From contig NZ_FZTC01000015.1 in NCBI RefSeq assembly GCF_900200035.1, positions 186,001-250,000 of the forward strand: 64,000 nt of DNA. The letters are read 5' to 3'. The position numbers were made by a program, and so were the translations under genes. The notes beneath the pieces are model-generated. The model made no database searches, was not told the origin of the DNA, and saw nothing but the letters and a program-made list of their open reading frames with translations. Below, piece after piece: positions 39,648 through 48,411 of this stretch. Numbering within the stretch: position 1 is the stretch's first letter; every line of letters starts with the position of its first letter. The stretch comes from Klebsiella grimontii (GTDB lineage Bacteria; Pseudomonadota; Gammaproteobacteria; Enterobacterales; Enterobacteriaceae).

Positions 39648-41048
39648 TTACATCTCTCCACGCGCTTCGCGTTCTTTCAGTTCATGCATAATCTGCGGGT
39701 ATTGCTTATCCAGCCGGTAAAACAGCAGGGTGATAATGACAACGATCCACAGGAAGAAAGAGCCATAGAGATAAACGTGGTTAATCATGTCGATAGCGCT
39801 TTGCGGCTGAACGCCGGATCCGCTGCTGGAGCTGACGTAACCCGCCATGCTCAGCAGGCCGGAGATAACCGCGGCGGCAATACCTGCGCCGAGTTTCGTC
39901 CCAACGGAACCGGCGGAGAAGATCATCCCTTCCTGCCTGACGCGCGTTTTCCACTGGCCGAATTCGACGGCATCGCCGCAGAAGCCAAACAGCACGGCGT
40001 TCAGCGGGGCGAAGCCAATACCGCGAATAATCGCGTTTGCCAGCGCCCAGTGATAATCATCAGAGTTAAACATAAACAGCACCTGGCCGATGGTCGCCAG
40101 CACGATGCCGCAGAGGGCAACGTTGCGTTTACCGTATTTTCGAATGGGCACCGAGCTCAGGAAGGTGAAAATAATAATGCAGGCGGTTTCGGCAACGAAA
40201 ATGGAGCTATAGAAGGTATCGTCGCCGAGCACGTAGCGGCAGTAGTAAGGCAGCGCGATCCCCACCACGGTGTAGTACACGCTTTGCGCGGCCCACAGGA
40301 TTGCGCTGGCCCAGAAGTACTGGTTACGAAAAAGCGCGGAAAGCTGGGTCTTTACCGGTACGTTTCCCTGTTTCTCTCGCGCTTTGATGACGACCTTCTC
40401 TTCGCATTTATAAAAGCAAAACAGCAGCAACAGCAGCGCCAGAAAAGCCCAAATCGACATGGTTTTAATCCACGCCGCCTGATCGTCGCCAAAGTACTTC
40501 ACCAGCGGCAGCGTGCAGGCAACGGCGAGGATACGACCAAAAGGCGACATCGACATGCGGGTGATGCTGAGCATATCCCTTTCCCAGGAGGCGCGGGTCA
40601 TCATCGCAGAAAGGCTGCCGTAGGGGAGGTTGATGGCGGTATAGCACACGGTGGTGCAGAAGTTATAGGCCACCAGCAGATAGAGAAACTGCAGCGTGCC
40701 GGTGGTCTGCGGGACGGTGAACAGTAAAATCGCCGATACGGCGTAGGGCACGCTCATCCATAGCAGCCAGGGGCGTGATTTCCCCCAGCGAGAGTTCGTG
40801 CGTTCCACCATCAGGCCCATGATGACATCGGAAACGCCGTCAAACAGACGGGAGATCAGCATTACCAGGCCAACGGTGGCGATGCTGATGCCGACATAGT
40901 CGGTATAAAACAGGGTTAAAACCGTGCCGATCATGCCGAAAACGACGTTACAGGCGGTATCGCCGCCGCCGTAAGCGATTCGGGTGGCCCAGCTTAGCTT
41001 ATCGCCGCGTGCCGCAGCCGGAGAGAGAAGAATCTGCTGTTCACTCAT
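39648..41048 (-). CDS. GPH-family (glycoside/cation symporter) transporter
   Basis: A 466-residue inner-membrane symporter of the glycoside-pentoside-hexuronide family (MelB/YicJ type), with about twelve hydrophobic segments and the family motifs RIAYGGGDTACNVVFGM and RTNSRWGKSRPWLLW. The start MSEQQILLSPAAARGD at 41048 is chosen because the residues before it are not hydrophobic or family-like. It forms an operon with the Gfo/Idh gene. Confidence 0.9.
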   Translation of the reverse strand: MSEQQILLSPAAARGDKLSWATRIAYGGGDTACNVVFGMIGTVLTLFYTDYVGISIATVGLVMLISRLFDGVSDVIMGLMVERTNSRWGKSRPWLLWMSVPYAVSAILLFTVPQTTGTLQFLYLLVAYNFCTTVCYTAINLPYGSLSAMMTRASWERDMLSITRMSMSPFGRILAVACTLPLVKYFGDDQAAWIKTMSIWAFLALLLLLFCFYKCEEKVVIKAREKQGNVPVKTQLSALFRNQYFWASAILWAAQSVYYTVVGIALPYYCRYVLGDDTFYSSIFVAETACIIIFTFLSSVPIRKYGKRNVALCGIVLATIGQVLFMFNSDDYHWALANAIIRGIGFAPLNAVLFGFCGDAVEFGQWKTRVRQEGMIFSAGSVGTKLGAGIAAAVISGLLSMAGYVSSSSGSGVQPQSAIDMINHVYLYGSFFLWIVVIITLLFYRLDKQYPQIMHELKEREARGEM

Positions 41049-41456
41049 GGTCAATTCCTTTGTCTGGGAGGACAAGTCAGGACCTCTGCGCCAGTTCCAC
41101 CGGCACGACCTTATCCTGAATATCAGCCAGAACATAAGGAAATGTTTATTTCGTTTCAATGGTTGTTTGGAATTTAATTTCTGTATATGCGAGGTGGATC
41201 GAAAAATCGTAAAAATTGAGCCGTAATTTCCTGGCTACAGCTATCAAGACATTCTGATTGATAAGGTTATTAATTGTTTTTATGAACGATATTTCATTTG
41301 TTTTTTTGTATGAATTTGATGATTTTTCGCTGTGACTTTTGAGGTGAATCGATACTTCACGGCATTTTTTATTTTTCATTATTCATTTAAATGAAATTAA
41401 TTTTTCTTTTTTGGGCGGGCGTTTTTTTGAAGCACGCCCGCCTTAACGTCAACGTT
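41049..41456. other. A+T-rich intergenic region, no gene supported
   Basis: This 408-base gap holds the promoter region of the GPH operon. The A+T-rich part (about 41140-41410) is unlike the coding regions. A hairpin with arms GGCGGGCGT (41414-41422) and ACGCCCGCC (41434-41442) lies after the AAHS transporter stop and may end that operon, though no T run follows it on the minus strand. No reliable -35/-10 pair was found. Confidence 0.5.
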
Positions 41457-42821
41457 TTAAAATGTACTTCTGACGGGCGCGGTTGAAGCGGTGGGTTTTG
41501 GCTCCGGGTCAGCCGCAAAAACACCTTTGGCCGCCAGCCCGGCGACGGTAATCGCCGCCGGAATGCCAAGGATCAGGAATACGCTTTCGAAGCTGATATT
41601 CAGCGCCAGCATTTCCGCCCCGGCGAAGGCGCTGAGGATGGCGCCCAGGCGGCCAACGCCGTGCATCCAGCTGGAGCCGGTGGCCCGCGCCTCGGTAGGA
41701 TAGTAGCGGGCGGAGAGCGCGTTCATGCCGGTATTGGCGCCGTTTAAGCAGGCTCCGCTGATAAACGCCAGCAGGCAGATGAGCGCAAAGCTTGCCGCGG
41801 CATAGCCCATCGCCATCGTAAACAGGCCGCCAACCGCGTATATCAGCCCGAGCGCCCGATGGGGGTTGATCCGGTCCATTAGCCAGCCCGCAAACAGCGA
41901 GCCGAGGGTTCCTCCCGCCTGGTACATGGCGGTCATCACCGCCGCCTGGCTGACCGTTAAGCCCACCTCTTTTACCAGCGTCGGTAGCCAGCTGCCGAGG
42001 AGGTAGACCAAAAAAAGCCCCATAAAGTAGACCAGCCAGAGCATCATTGAGCCGAAGCGATACTGGCGGGAGAGGACGATGCGCATGGCATTTGCCTGGA
42101 CGGGCTGCGTCGGCAGGCTGAACTCGGCCTCATCGGGGATTTGTCCCGGATAAAGGCGCTGCAAAATTCGCCGAATACGTTCGGCTGGCGCGCGCTTAAC
42201 CACCAGAAAACGCACTGATTCCGGTAACAGCCAGATCAGGACCGGCGCGAACAGCAGCGGGAGGATCCCGCCAAGCAGCATCAGCGAATGCCAGCCAAAC
42301 TGCGGGATCAGCCAGGAGGCGGAGAAACCGCCCGCTGCCGCGCCAAAGGTGAAGCCGCAAAAAATAATCGTAATCAGAAACGAGCGCTGGCGCTCCGGCG
42401 CGTACTCGGACACCAGGGTGCCGATATTCGGCATCGCGGCGCCTAACCCCAGTCCGGTCAGAAAACGAAAGACCATCATCTGCTCAATGTTTTGTGACAG
42501 GGCGGTGGCGATGGTCCAGAAGCCGAAGAAGAAGACGCTATTGATAATAATTTTCTTCCGTCCCAGCCAGTCGGCGAGGGGGCCGGAGAAAATAGCGCCC
42601 AGCGCCAGGCCTATCAGCGCGGCGCTAATGACGAAACCGAGCTCGTGGTTGCTTACTCCCCATTCCTGCTTCAGCGTTGGGGCGATAAATCCCATGATGG
42701 CGATATCAAAACCGTCGAGCGCGATAACGCAGAAGCCCAATAATACCACCAGCTTCTGAAAGCGGCTGAGCGGATTGGCGTTGATTAACTCCCTGACGTC
42801 CAGGCGTTGAGTCTGAGTCAT
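41457..42821 (-). CDS. Aromatic acid:H+ symporter (AAHS family, MFS)
   Basis: A 454-residue transporter with twelve hydrophobic segments and the AAHS signatures GFCVIALDGFDIAIMGFIAP in helix 1 and GPLADWLGRKK after helix 2. Relatives (PcaK, MhpT, VanK) carry protocatechuate, phenylpropionate or similar acids. It is the last gene of the six-gene operon divergent from the IclR regulator. A hydroaromatic or aromatic carboxylate is the likely substrate. Confidence 0.88.
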   Translation of the reverse strand: MTQTQRLDVRELINANPLSRFQKLVVLLGFCVIALDGFDIAIMGFIAPTLKQEWGVSNHELGFVISAALIGLALGAIFSGPLADWLGRKKIIINSVFFFGFWTIATALSQNIEQMMVFRFLTGLGLGAAMPNIGTLVSEYAPERQRSFLITIIFCGFTFGAAAGGFSASWLIPQFGWHSLMLLGGILPLLFAPVLIWLLPESVRFLVVKRAPAERIRRILQRLYPGQIPDEAEFSLPTQPVQANAMRIVLSRQYRFGSMMLWLVYFMGLFLVYLLGSWLPTLVKEVGLTVSQAAVMTAMYQAGGTLGSLFAGWLMDRINPHRALGLIYAVGGLFTMAMGYAAASFALICLLAFISGACLNGANTGMNALSARYYPTEARATGSSWMHGVGRLGAILSAFAGAEMLALNISFESVFLILGIPAAITVAGLAAKGVFAADPEPKPTASTAPVRSTF

Positions 42822-42831
42822 GGGGCTCTCC

Positions 42832-43650
42832 TTATGCGCAAGGGCGCAGGTAGGACTGCGCGGCGTTAAACAGCAGCTGAGCGCGAGCGAGCGCAGGCAG
42901 AGCGCCCCGGGCGCCGCTGAGCGGAACCTCGACAGAGACCGGTAGCGTGGCCGGAAGCGCCGCCATCAGGCCGTGCAGGTCGAGTCCGCCTTCGCCGGGC
43001 ACCTGGCGCGCGGCGCGGGCCTGGTAAATCAGCTCCTGCTCGTCAGCGGGGGCTTGCGGCGAAGCGTCGCAAAGCTGCATATAGTTGAGGTAATTTTGCG
43101 GGAGCGTGGCGAGGGTCGAAAGGGATTCGCCTGCCCGCCAGAAGTGAATGGCATCAATTAAAATACCGATATCGCTGCGGCCGCTGGCGGCGATCAGCGC
43201 CTGGGCTTCGGCGATGGTGCGCAGGTGGGTCCATGGCATAGGCTCCAGGTTCATGGTTAAACCATGCTCCTGGCCGGCTTCGGCCAGCCGAGCGAGATTT
43301 TCCGCGCTGCGGACCCGGTTATCATCGTTGCCGGCGACTAAAACCTGCTTCGCGCCAAGGCGCGCGGCGGTATCAAGGAACAGCCGCAATTGGGCGTTCA
43401 GGGCAAAATCCGGCGTCAGGCGGACAATCTCAACGTCCGAGACGCGAACGCCGGTTGCCATCAGCGCCGCCAGGGTATCGCGAACGGCGGGGGTATCGCC
43501 GAGCATAGCGTAATCCGGATCCGACGGGGTTGCGGGAAGCAGGCGCAGGCCTACGTGAGTGAAGCCGGCCTGGGCCGCAATGCGTACCTGTTCCGGTGGT
43601 GGGACATCAAGTAGGGTAAGCGCGGCGAGTGACAGGGTTCGCATGTTCAT
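42832..43650 (-). CDS. Sugar-phosphate isomerase/AP-endonuclease-2 TIM-barrel protein
   Basis: A 272-residue TIM barrel of the xylose-isomerase-like superfamily (AAQAGFTHVGLRL at the start, TMNLEPMPW and ILIDAIHFWR with likely metal-binding Glu, Asp and His). This superfamily includes AsbF-type 3-dehydroshikimate dehydratases, which make protocatechuate. With a shikimate dehydrogenase-like gene and an aromatic-acid transporter in the same operon, that role is attractive but not proven. The start follows GGAG by 6 bases. Confidence 0.82.
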   Translation of the reverse strand: MNMRTLSLAALTLLDVPPPEQVRIAAQAGFTHVGLRLLPATPSDPDYAMLGDTPAVRDTLAALMATGVRVSDVEIVRLTPDFALNAQLRLFLDTAARLGAKQVLVAGNDDNRVRSAENLARLAEAGQEHGLTMNLEPMPWTHLRTIAEAQALIAASGRSDIGILIDAIHFWRAGESLSTLATLPQNYLNYMQLCDASPQAPADEQELIYQARAARQVPGEGGLDLHGLMAALPATLPVSVEVPLSGARGALPALARAQLLFNAAQSYLRPCA

Positions 43651-43715
43651 AAAGGACTCCAGTACAGTTGCAGGTTGTTGTTGTTATGCGTATTGCCGTC
43701 CCTGGTGAAATGCTT

Positions 43716-45419
43716 TTACTGCGTTGTTTTATTTATATTTGCTGCCAGGTTTTTTCCGACCAGATAACCAAAGGTCATCGCCGGACCCAGCGTGATACCG
43801 CCGCTGGGATAGAATCCCCGCATCACGCTCGACATGTCGTTGCCGATGGCGAAAAGCCCCTGAATCGGCTGCTGCTGCGCGTTGAGAACCCGCGCATTTT
43901 CATCGGTGATTAATCCGCTGAAGGAGCCCAGCGAGCCGGGCAAAATTCGTACCGCATAAAAAGGCGCATGGCTGAGTTTCCCAAGCGTTGGGTGCGGAGA
44001 GCGGCTGGCATCGCCCTGCGCGCGGTTGTATGCCGACGCGCCGCGCTGAAAATCCTTATCCTCGCCCTGGTCTACAAAGTCGTTAAACCTGGTGATTGTT
44101 TCCGTTAGCTGCTGCGGATTAATGGCGCAGGCTTTTGCCAGCGCTTCCGGCGTTTCGCCCGTCTGCAGATATCCGGTCCTGCGCCAGGCCTCTGGGGTAA
44201 ACGGGAAGGGGCGAGCATGGCCCAATCCGTAGCGCCGCAGCGCCCGGCTGTCGGCAATCAGCCACGCCTGCGGCGTTTCGCCCGGCGGCGTCGAGTCCAG
44301 CAGCGCGGCAATAAAATCATGATAAGAGTCGGCCTCATTGGTGAAGCGTTTGCCGTTGGGCAAAACGGCAATAAAGCCAGGCTTCGCGCGTTCAACCAGA
44401 TGCGGAAAGGGGAGCTGCACTCCGCTGGCGAGGGTAACGCGCGACACCGGCGCCCAGGCCATCGGGTGCCTGAGCGAATGATCAAACTGACCGCCGACCG
44501 TTTCGCCGAGCCGAATGCCATCACCCTGGTTCCCCGGAGGCGCGGCGGAAAAGTGGCCGTAGCCGCTGGCGGCGTGCGGAACCTGTTCGGCCAGACGCTG
44601 TCTGTCGTGGGGAAAGCCTCCGCAGGCGAGGATCACCGCGCCGGCGCGAACCTCCAGCGCGCCGCTGTCGCTACGTAATATCGCGCCCGTCACGCCGTTG
44701 TTGTCGGCGAGCAGACGTTCTACCGGCGCGTTAAGCTGAAAATTCACCCCCGCATCCAGCGCCGAACGCAGGAGGCGGGCGACCAGCGCGTTGCCGTTAA
44801 CCAGATGCTGTCCGCGACCGGCGCGCAGCCGCTGCCAGCCGTGGCGAAGCAGGCGACAGGTGGCGTACAGCGCCGAGCGCGATGAGCGGGTGGCGTTAAA
44901 AAAGTGCGCCATATCCTTGCCGCCGGCAATGCCCATCCCCGCGAGGCTGATGGTCTCCAGCGGAGGCCGCAGGCGATGCAGCCAGTCGCCCAACAGCCGT
45001 CCGTCAAAAGGCTGCGCCGTGACCGAGCGGCCGCCCAGCGCAGCGCCCGGTGAAGCGTGAAAATCGGGCATTTTGCTGCCGGAAAGAAACTGCACGGCGG
45101 TGCGGCGGCGGAAAAAGTCGATCATCTCCGGTCCGTACTGTAAGTAGGCGAGCAGACGCGCATCGGCAGGCTCGCCGTCCATTTCATGGCGTAAATAAGT
45201 GAGCGGTGAGCCGGGTTCTTCTTCAATACCCTCCTCTCGCGCCAGCGGATTACGCGGGATCCATAGCCAGCCGCCGGACCAGGCGCTGGTGCCGCCAATA
45301 ACCGACTCCTTCTCCGCAACCAGCACGCTGGCGCCGCCGAGCGCGGCGGTGACGGCGACAGAGAGCCCCGCCGCGCCGGAGCCGACCACCAGAACATCCA
45401 CGTTTATCTGCCCGCCCAT
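43716..45419 (-). CDS. KstD/fumarate-reductase-like flavoprotein (copy 1)
   Basis: A 567-residue FAD protein of the fumarate reductase/3-ketosteroid dehydrogenase superfamily. The dinucleotide motif is GSGAAG at residues 13-18. The C-terminal family motif reads YPSGGITLGPAMTFGYL where the partner has YPGPGITLGP. There is no heme or signal domain, so it is cytoplasmic. Such enzymes desaturate ring ketones or reduce activated double bonds. It lies 10 bases after the NIPSNAP gene and pairs with the second flavoprotein. Confidence 0.87.
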   Translation of the reverse strand: MGGQINVDVLVVGSGAAGLSVAVTAALGGASVLVAEKESVIGGTSAWSGGWLWIPRNPLAREEGIEEEPGSPLTYLRHEMDGEPADARLLAYLQYGPEMIDFFRRRTAVQFLSGSKMPDFHASPGAALGGRSVTAQPFDGRLLGDWLHRLRPPLETISLAGMGIAGGKDMAHFFNATRSSRSALYATCRLLRHGWQRLRAGRGQHLVNGNALVARLLRSALDAGVNFQLNAPVERLLADNNGVTGAILRSDSGALEVRAGAVILACGGFPHDRQRLAEQVPHAASGYGHFSAAPPGNQGDGIRLGETVGGQFDHSLRHPMAWAPVSRVTLASGVQLPFPHLVERAKPGFIAVLPNGKRFTNEADSYHDFIAALLDSTPPGETPQAWLIADSRALRRYGLGHARPFPFTPEAWRRTGYLQTGETPEALAKACAINPQQLTETITRFNDFVDQGEDKDFQRGASAYNRAQGDASRSPHPTLGKLSHAPFYAVRILPGSLGSFSGLITDENARVLNAQQQPIQGLFAIGNDMSSVMRGFYPSGGITLGPAMTFGYLVGKNLAANINKTTQ

Positions 45420-45429
45420 GACCGACTCC

Positions 45430-45750
45430 TTATTGCAGAGGTGAAAAATCAGTGGGGCGCAGAAGAACCGACTCCAGGCGCTCGACGGCAGCCAGCTCGC
45501 GGTTTTTGCGCGAGAACGTCAGCCAGCGTTCGTCCTGCGCCATACGCGCCCGACGCGCCAGGCGATCGTCGAGGCTCTCGTAGGCCCAGATGTGCACCAC
45601 CTGATTGACCACGCCAATTTCGGTAAAGAAGAAGCCGATGAGCTTACCGAGATGCTCGGTTTGCACGGCGTAAGCATCGCTTTTGTACAGCGCCAGCCAG
45701 TCGGCCATTTTCAGCGGATTGATGGTGTAGGTGCGTTTTTCATAGATCAT
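45430..45750 (-). CDS. NIPSNAP family protein
   Basis: A 106-residue dimeric alpha/beta-barrel (ferredoxin-like) protein (MIYEKRTYTINPLKMADWLALY, then VHIWAYESLDDR). The family has no settled enzymatic role. It sits between the two flavoprotein genes with gaps of 13 and 10 bases, which suggests a partner or accessory step in the same pathway. Confidence 0.87.
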   Translation of the reverse strand: MIYEKRTYTINPLKMADWLALYKSDAYAVQTEHLGKLIGFFFTEIGVVNQVVHIWAYESLDDRLARRARMAQDERWLTFSRKNRELAAVERLESVLLRPTDFSPLQ

Positions 45751-45763
45751 GATTTTCTCCTGT

Positions 45764-47440
45764 TTACAGTGCGTGTTGTTGCGCCATATGGCTGGCTGAG
45801 AGATAGCCGAAGGTCAGCGCCGGGCCGAGCGTAATGCCGGGGCCGGGATAGGTTCCGGCCATCATCGAATTCATATCGTTACCCACGGCGTAGAGGCCTT
45901 TAATCGGTTCACCCTGCTGGTTAATCACCTGAGCATCGGCGGTAGTCACCAGACCGCGCGAGGTACCGAGATCGCCGGTATAGAGGGTGACGGCATAAAA
46001 CGGCGCGCGGGTCAGCGGGGCGTTACAGGCGTTTGGCCGGTGGCCGGGGTCGCCCATCGCGCGGTTATAGCTGTTGCCGCCTTTAGCGAATTCCGCATCC
46101 TGGCCCTGAGCGGCGTCGCGGTTATAGCGCGCCACCGTTTCCCCGAGGGTTTGCGGATCGAGTCCGAGGCGCTGCGCCAGCTCTGACAGCGTATCGGCCT
46201 TGTGCAGATAGCCCGCTTTCACCAGCGCGTCATTATTTACCGGGGCAGGGCGCGCCAGGCCGAGGCCGTAGCGCTTCATGGCAAGGGCGTCGCAAATCAG
46301 AAAGCAGGGGGCGTTTTCTGCCCGGCTTTGCATGGCGCTGGCGAAGTGGTGATAAGAGTTGGATTCATTCACGAAGCGCACCGCGCGCTGGTTGACGGCA
46401 ATCACGCCGGGTTTGGCGCGATCGGTGACCAGGTGAGGGAAGCGCTCCTGCGTGCCATCGGCATGGTGTAAAACGGAGACCGGCGCCCAGAAAAAGTTAG
46501 ACGGCAGGTCAGCGCCTTCGCGGGCATTGAGCGCGGCGGCAAGGCGCAGCGCGGCGCCGTCGTTGGCAGCGGGGGACATGGTATAGTGCTCGCGGGTCTG
46601 GGGGCGGTAGCGTTCAGCCAGCTTGCCTGCGGCAAAACCTCCGGCTGCCAGCACCACGCCGCAGCGGGCTTCAAGAGCCTGCTTTTGACCCTCGTGCTCA
46701 ATTTCTACGCCGGTCACCTCGCCATTGCGTTCGCTCAGTGAAAGCACGTTGACGTTGAGTCTGAGCTGCATGCCTTTGCGGAAAGCGAGCGTCGCCATGC
46801 GGGCGATCAGCGCGTTGCCCATCGCCAGGCGAGTGCCCCGATGGTGCCGGAGACGATCGCGACCATAGCGCAGCAGCAGTCTGCCGCAGTGCGCGAACGA
46901 GCTAAGGGAGCGGCGCATATCAAGAAAGTGTTGGATATCGATGCGATTGACCATCATCCCGCCAAACAGCAGCATCCCCGGTGGAGGAGAGCGGAGGTCG
47001 CGAAAATGCTCACCCAGTTCTCGCCCGTCAAACTCCACCACCTCCAGCGCCCGCCCGACGTCGACGGCACCGGGTTCATCCGGGTAATAATCCGGAGAAA
47101 GCGGACGCAGGCTATATTTCACCGCCTCCTCTTTTTCCAGAAACGCCAGCGCCTCGCGTCCCGAAGCGATAAAGGCTTCGATCAGATCCTGACGATAGTT
47201 GGGCTCACCGATGATGGTCCGCAGATAGGTTTCGATTTCCTGCGGGCTGCCGCCTGCGGCCATTTTCCGCGCCTGATCGCTATCGTGGATCCACACCGCG
47301 CCGCCGGAAATGGCGGAGGTGCCGCCGAACTGCGGGGCTTTTTCCAGCATCAGCACCGACAGCCCCTTACAGCAGGCGGTCACCGCCGCGGCAAAGCCTG
47401 CGGCGCCGCTGCCGATAACGATGACGTCCCAGCTTTTCAT
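45764..47440 (-). CDS. KstD/fumarate-reductase-like flavoprotein (copy 2)
   Basis: A 558-residue homologue of the other flavoprotein, with GSGAAG at residues 10-15, GGTSAISGGAVWI, and the intact KstD-type C-terminal motif YPGPGITLGPALTFGYL. It is cytoplasmic, with no heme domain. Its start overlaps the end of the shikimate dehydrogenase-like gene by 4 bases, so the two are translationally coupled. Dehydrogenation of a ring ketone is the likely chemistry. Confidence 0.87.
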   Translation of the reverse strand: MKSWDVIVIGSGAAGFAAAVTACCKGLSVLMLEKAPQFGGTSAISGGAVWIHDSDQARKMAAGGSPQEIETYLRTIIGEPNYRQDLIEAFIASGREALAFLEKEEAVKYSLRPLSPDYYPDEPGAVDVGRALEVVEFDGRELGEHFRDLRSPPPGMLLFGGMMVNRIDIQHFLDMRRSLSSFAHCGRLLLRYGRDRLRHHRGTRLAMGNALIARMATLAFRKGMQLRLNVNVLSLSERNGEVTGVEIEHEGQKQALEARCGVVLAAGGFAAGKLAERYRPQTREHYTMSPAANDGAALRLAAALNAREGADLPSNFFWAPVSVLHHADGTQERFPHLVTDRAKPGVIAVNQRAVRFVNESNSYHHFASAMQSRAENAPCFLICDALAMKRYGLGLARPAPVNNDALVKAGYLHKADTLSELAQRLGLDPQTLGETVARYNRDAAQGQDAEFAKGGNSYNRAMGDPGHRPNACNAPLTRAPFYAVTLYTGDLGTSRGLVTTADAQVINQQGEPIKGLYAVGNDMNSMMAGTYPGPGITLGPALTFGYLSASHMAQQHAL

Positions 47441-48258
47441 GCCGCCGCTCCCTGTTCCTGCGCAATGGCGCCAATGAACTGCCCCATTAATTTCATCTGC
47501 GCCAGCGCCATTTCCGGCCCGGTCTGAATCGCGCAGCCGCGATCCCGGGCGAAGGCCAGAAGCGGGGTGATAACCGGGGCGGTTACCACGTCCGCGACAT
47601 GCGCTGATACCGGCAGCGTTTCCAGCAGCGTTTGCGGCAGCGGTAATGGATCGAAACCGGCCATTCCCGCCGGAGAACCGTTCACCAGCACATCCAGACC
47701 GTTGAGCGTCGCGGGCAGATCGGTTAGGTGAACGTGCGGAAAATGGGTGGCCAGCCGGTTATGCAGCAGCTGAAGCGTGGCGGGATTCGGGTCATAAAGC
47801 GCCAGTTGACGGAGGCCCGCTTCGCAAAGCCCCCACGCGATGGCGCTGCCGACGCCGCCGCAGCCTGAGAGCAGCGCTTTTTTACCTGCGGCGTTAAAGC
47901 CGTGCGCCTCTGCGGCAAGCTGGAAGCCGACGCCGTCGAGCATGTCGCCCTGTAAACGGCCATCGGCCAGCTTACGGATGACGTTGACGGCATTGAGATG
48001 CTGCGCTCGCGGGGTTAACTCATCGACCAGGGCGGCGGCGCGCTGTTTGTGCGGAACGGTGACCAGCACGCCGCTCATGTTATGCCAGCCGCGTAGCGCC
48101 TGCAGATAGTCAGCAACGGCTTGCGGGGCGATATCCACCGGGATCATGACGCTGTCCATCTGCTGGTCGGCAAAGTAGCGGTTGAAATTCTCCGGCGATT
48201 TAACCTGGGTAATCGGGTGACCGATGACGGCGACGACCTGAGTGAATCCACTGACCAT
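47437..48258 (-). CDS. Shikimate/quinate dehydrogenase-like protein (AroE family)
   Basis: A 273-residue protein with the AroE N-terminal motif (GHPITQVKSPENFNRYF), the VTVPHK segment carrying the catalytic Lys, and the nucleotide-binding GCGGVGSAI. ATG 48258 is chosen since GAGG is 6 bases before it; in-frame starts further up are not conserved. A housekeeping aroE should exist elsewhere, so this copy is probably catabolic. It is the first gene of the operon divergent from the IclR regulator. Confidence 0.88.
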   Translation of the reverse strand: MVSGFTQVVAVIGHPITQVKSPENFNRYFADQQMDSVMIPVDIAPQAVADYLQALRGWHNMSGVLVTVPHKQRAAALVDELTPRAQHLNAVNVIRKLADGRLQGDMLDGVGFQLAAEAHGFNAAGKKALLSGCGGVGSAIAWGLCEAGLRQLALYDPNPATLQLLHNRLATHFPHVHLTDLPATLNGLDVLVNGSPAGMAGFDPLPLPQTLLETLPVSAHVADVVTAPVITPLLAFARDRGCAIQTGPEMALAQMKLMGQFIGAIAQEQGAAA

Positions 48259-48348
48259 TTCAAACCTCATTTTGTTAAATGAATGTTGTGAAAGTATTTC
48301 AGCCGAAGCTGAGAGCGACAACGCAGAATTCGGCCATACTGGTTGTTA

Positions 48349-48367
48349 ATCGCACCACCACTGCGAT
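48349..48367. promoter_or_regulatory. Inverted repeat ATCGCA-N7-TGCGAT, candidate IclR operator
   Basis: A 6-bp dyad in the 153-base divergent spacer lies 45 bases before the IclR start. IclR-family proteins bind similar dyads near their own promoters. Confidence 0.45.
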
Positions 48368-48411
48368 AATCGCGCTAAACCGATCTTATTGTTGCGAAAG
48401 TGTGAACAAGT

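Noticed and set aside
41146-41379. 77-codon minus-strand ORF in the GPH promoter region
   Set aside because: It lies in A+T-rich intergenic DNA, has Lys/Ser/Asn-rich random-like content and no ribosome site.
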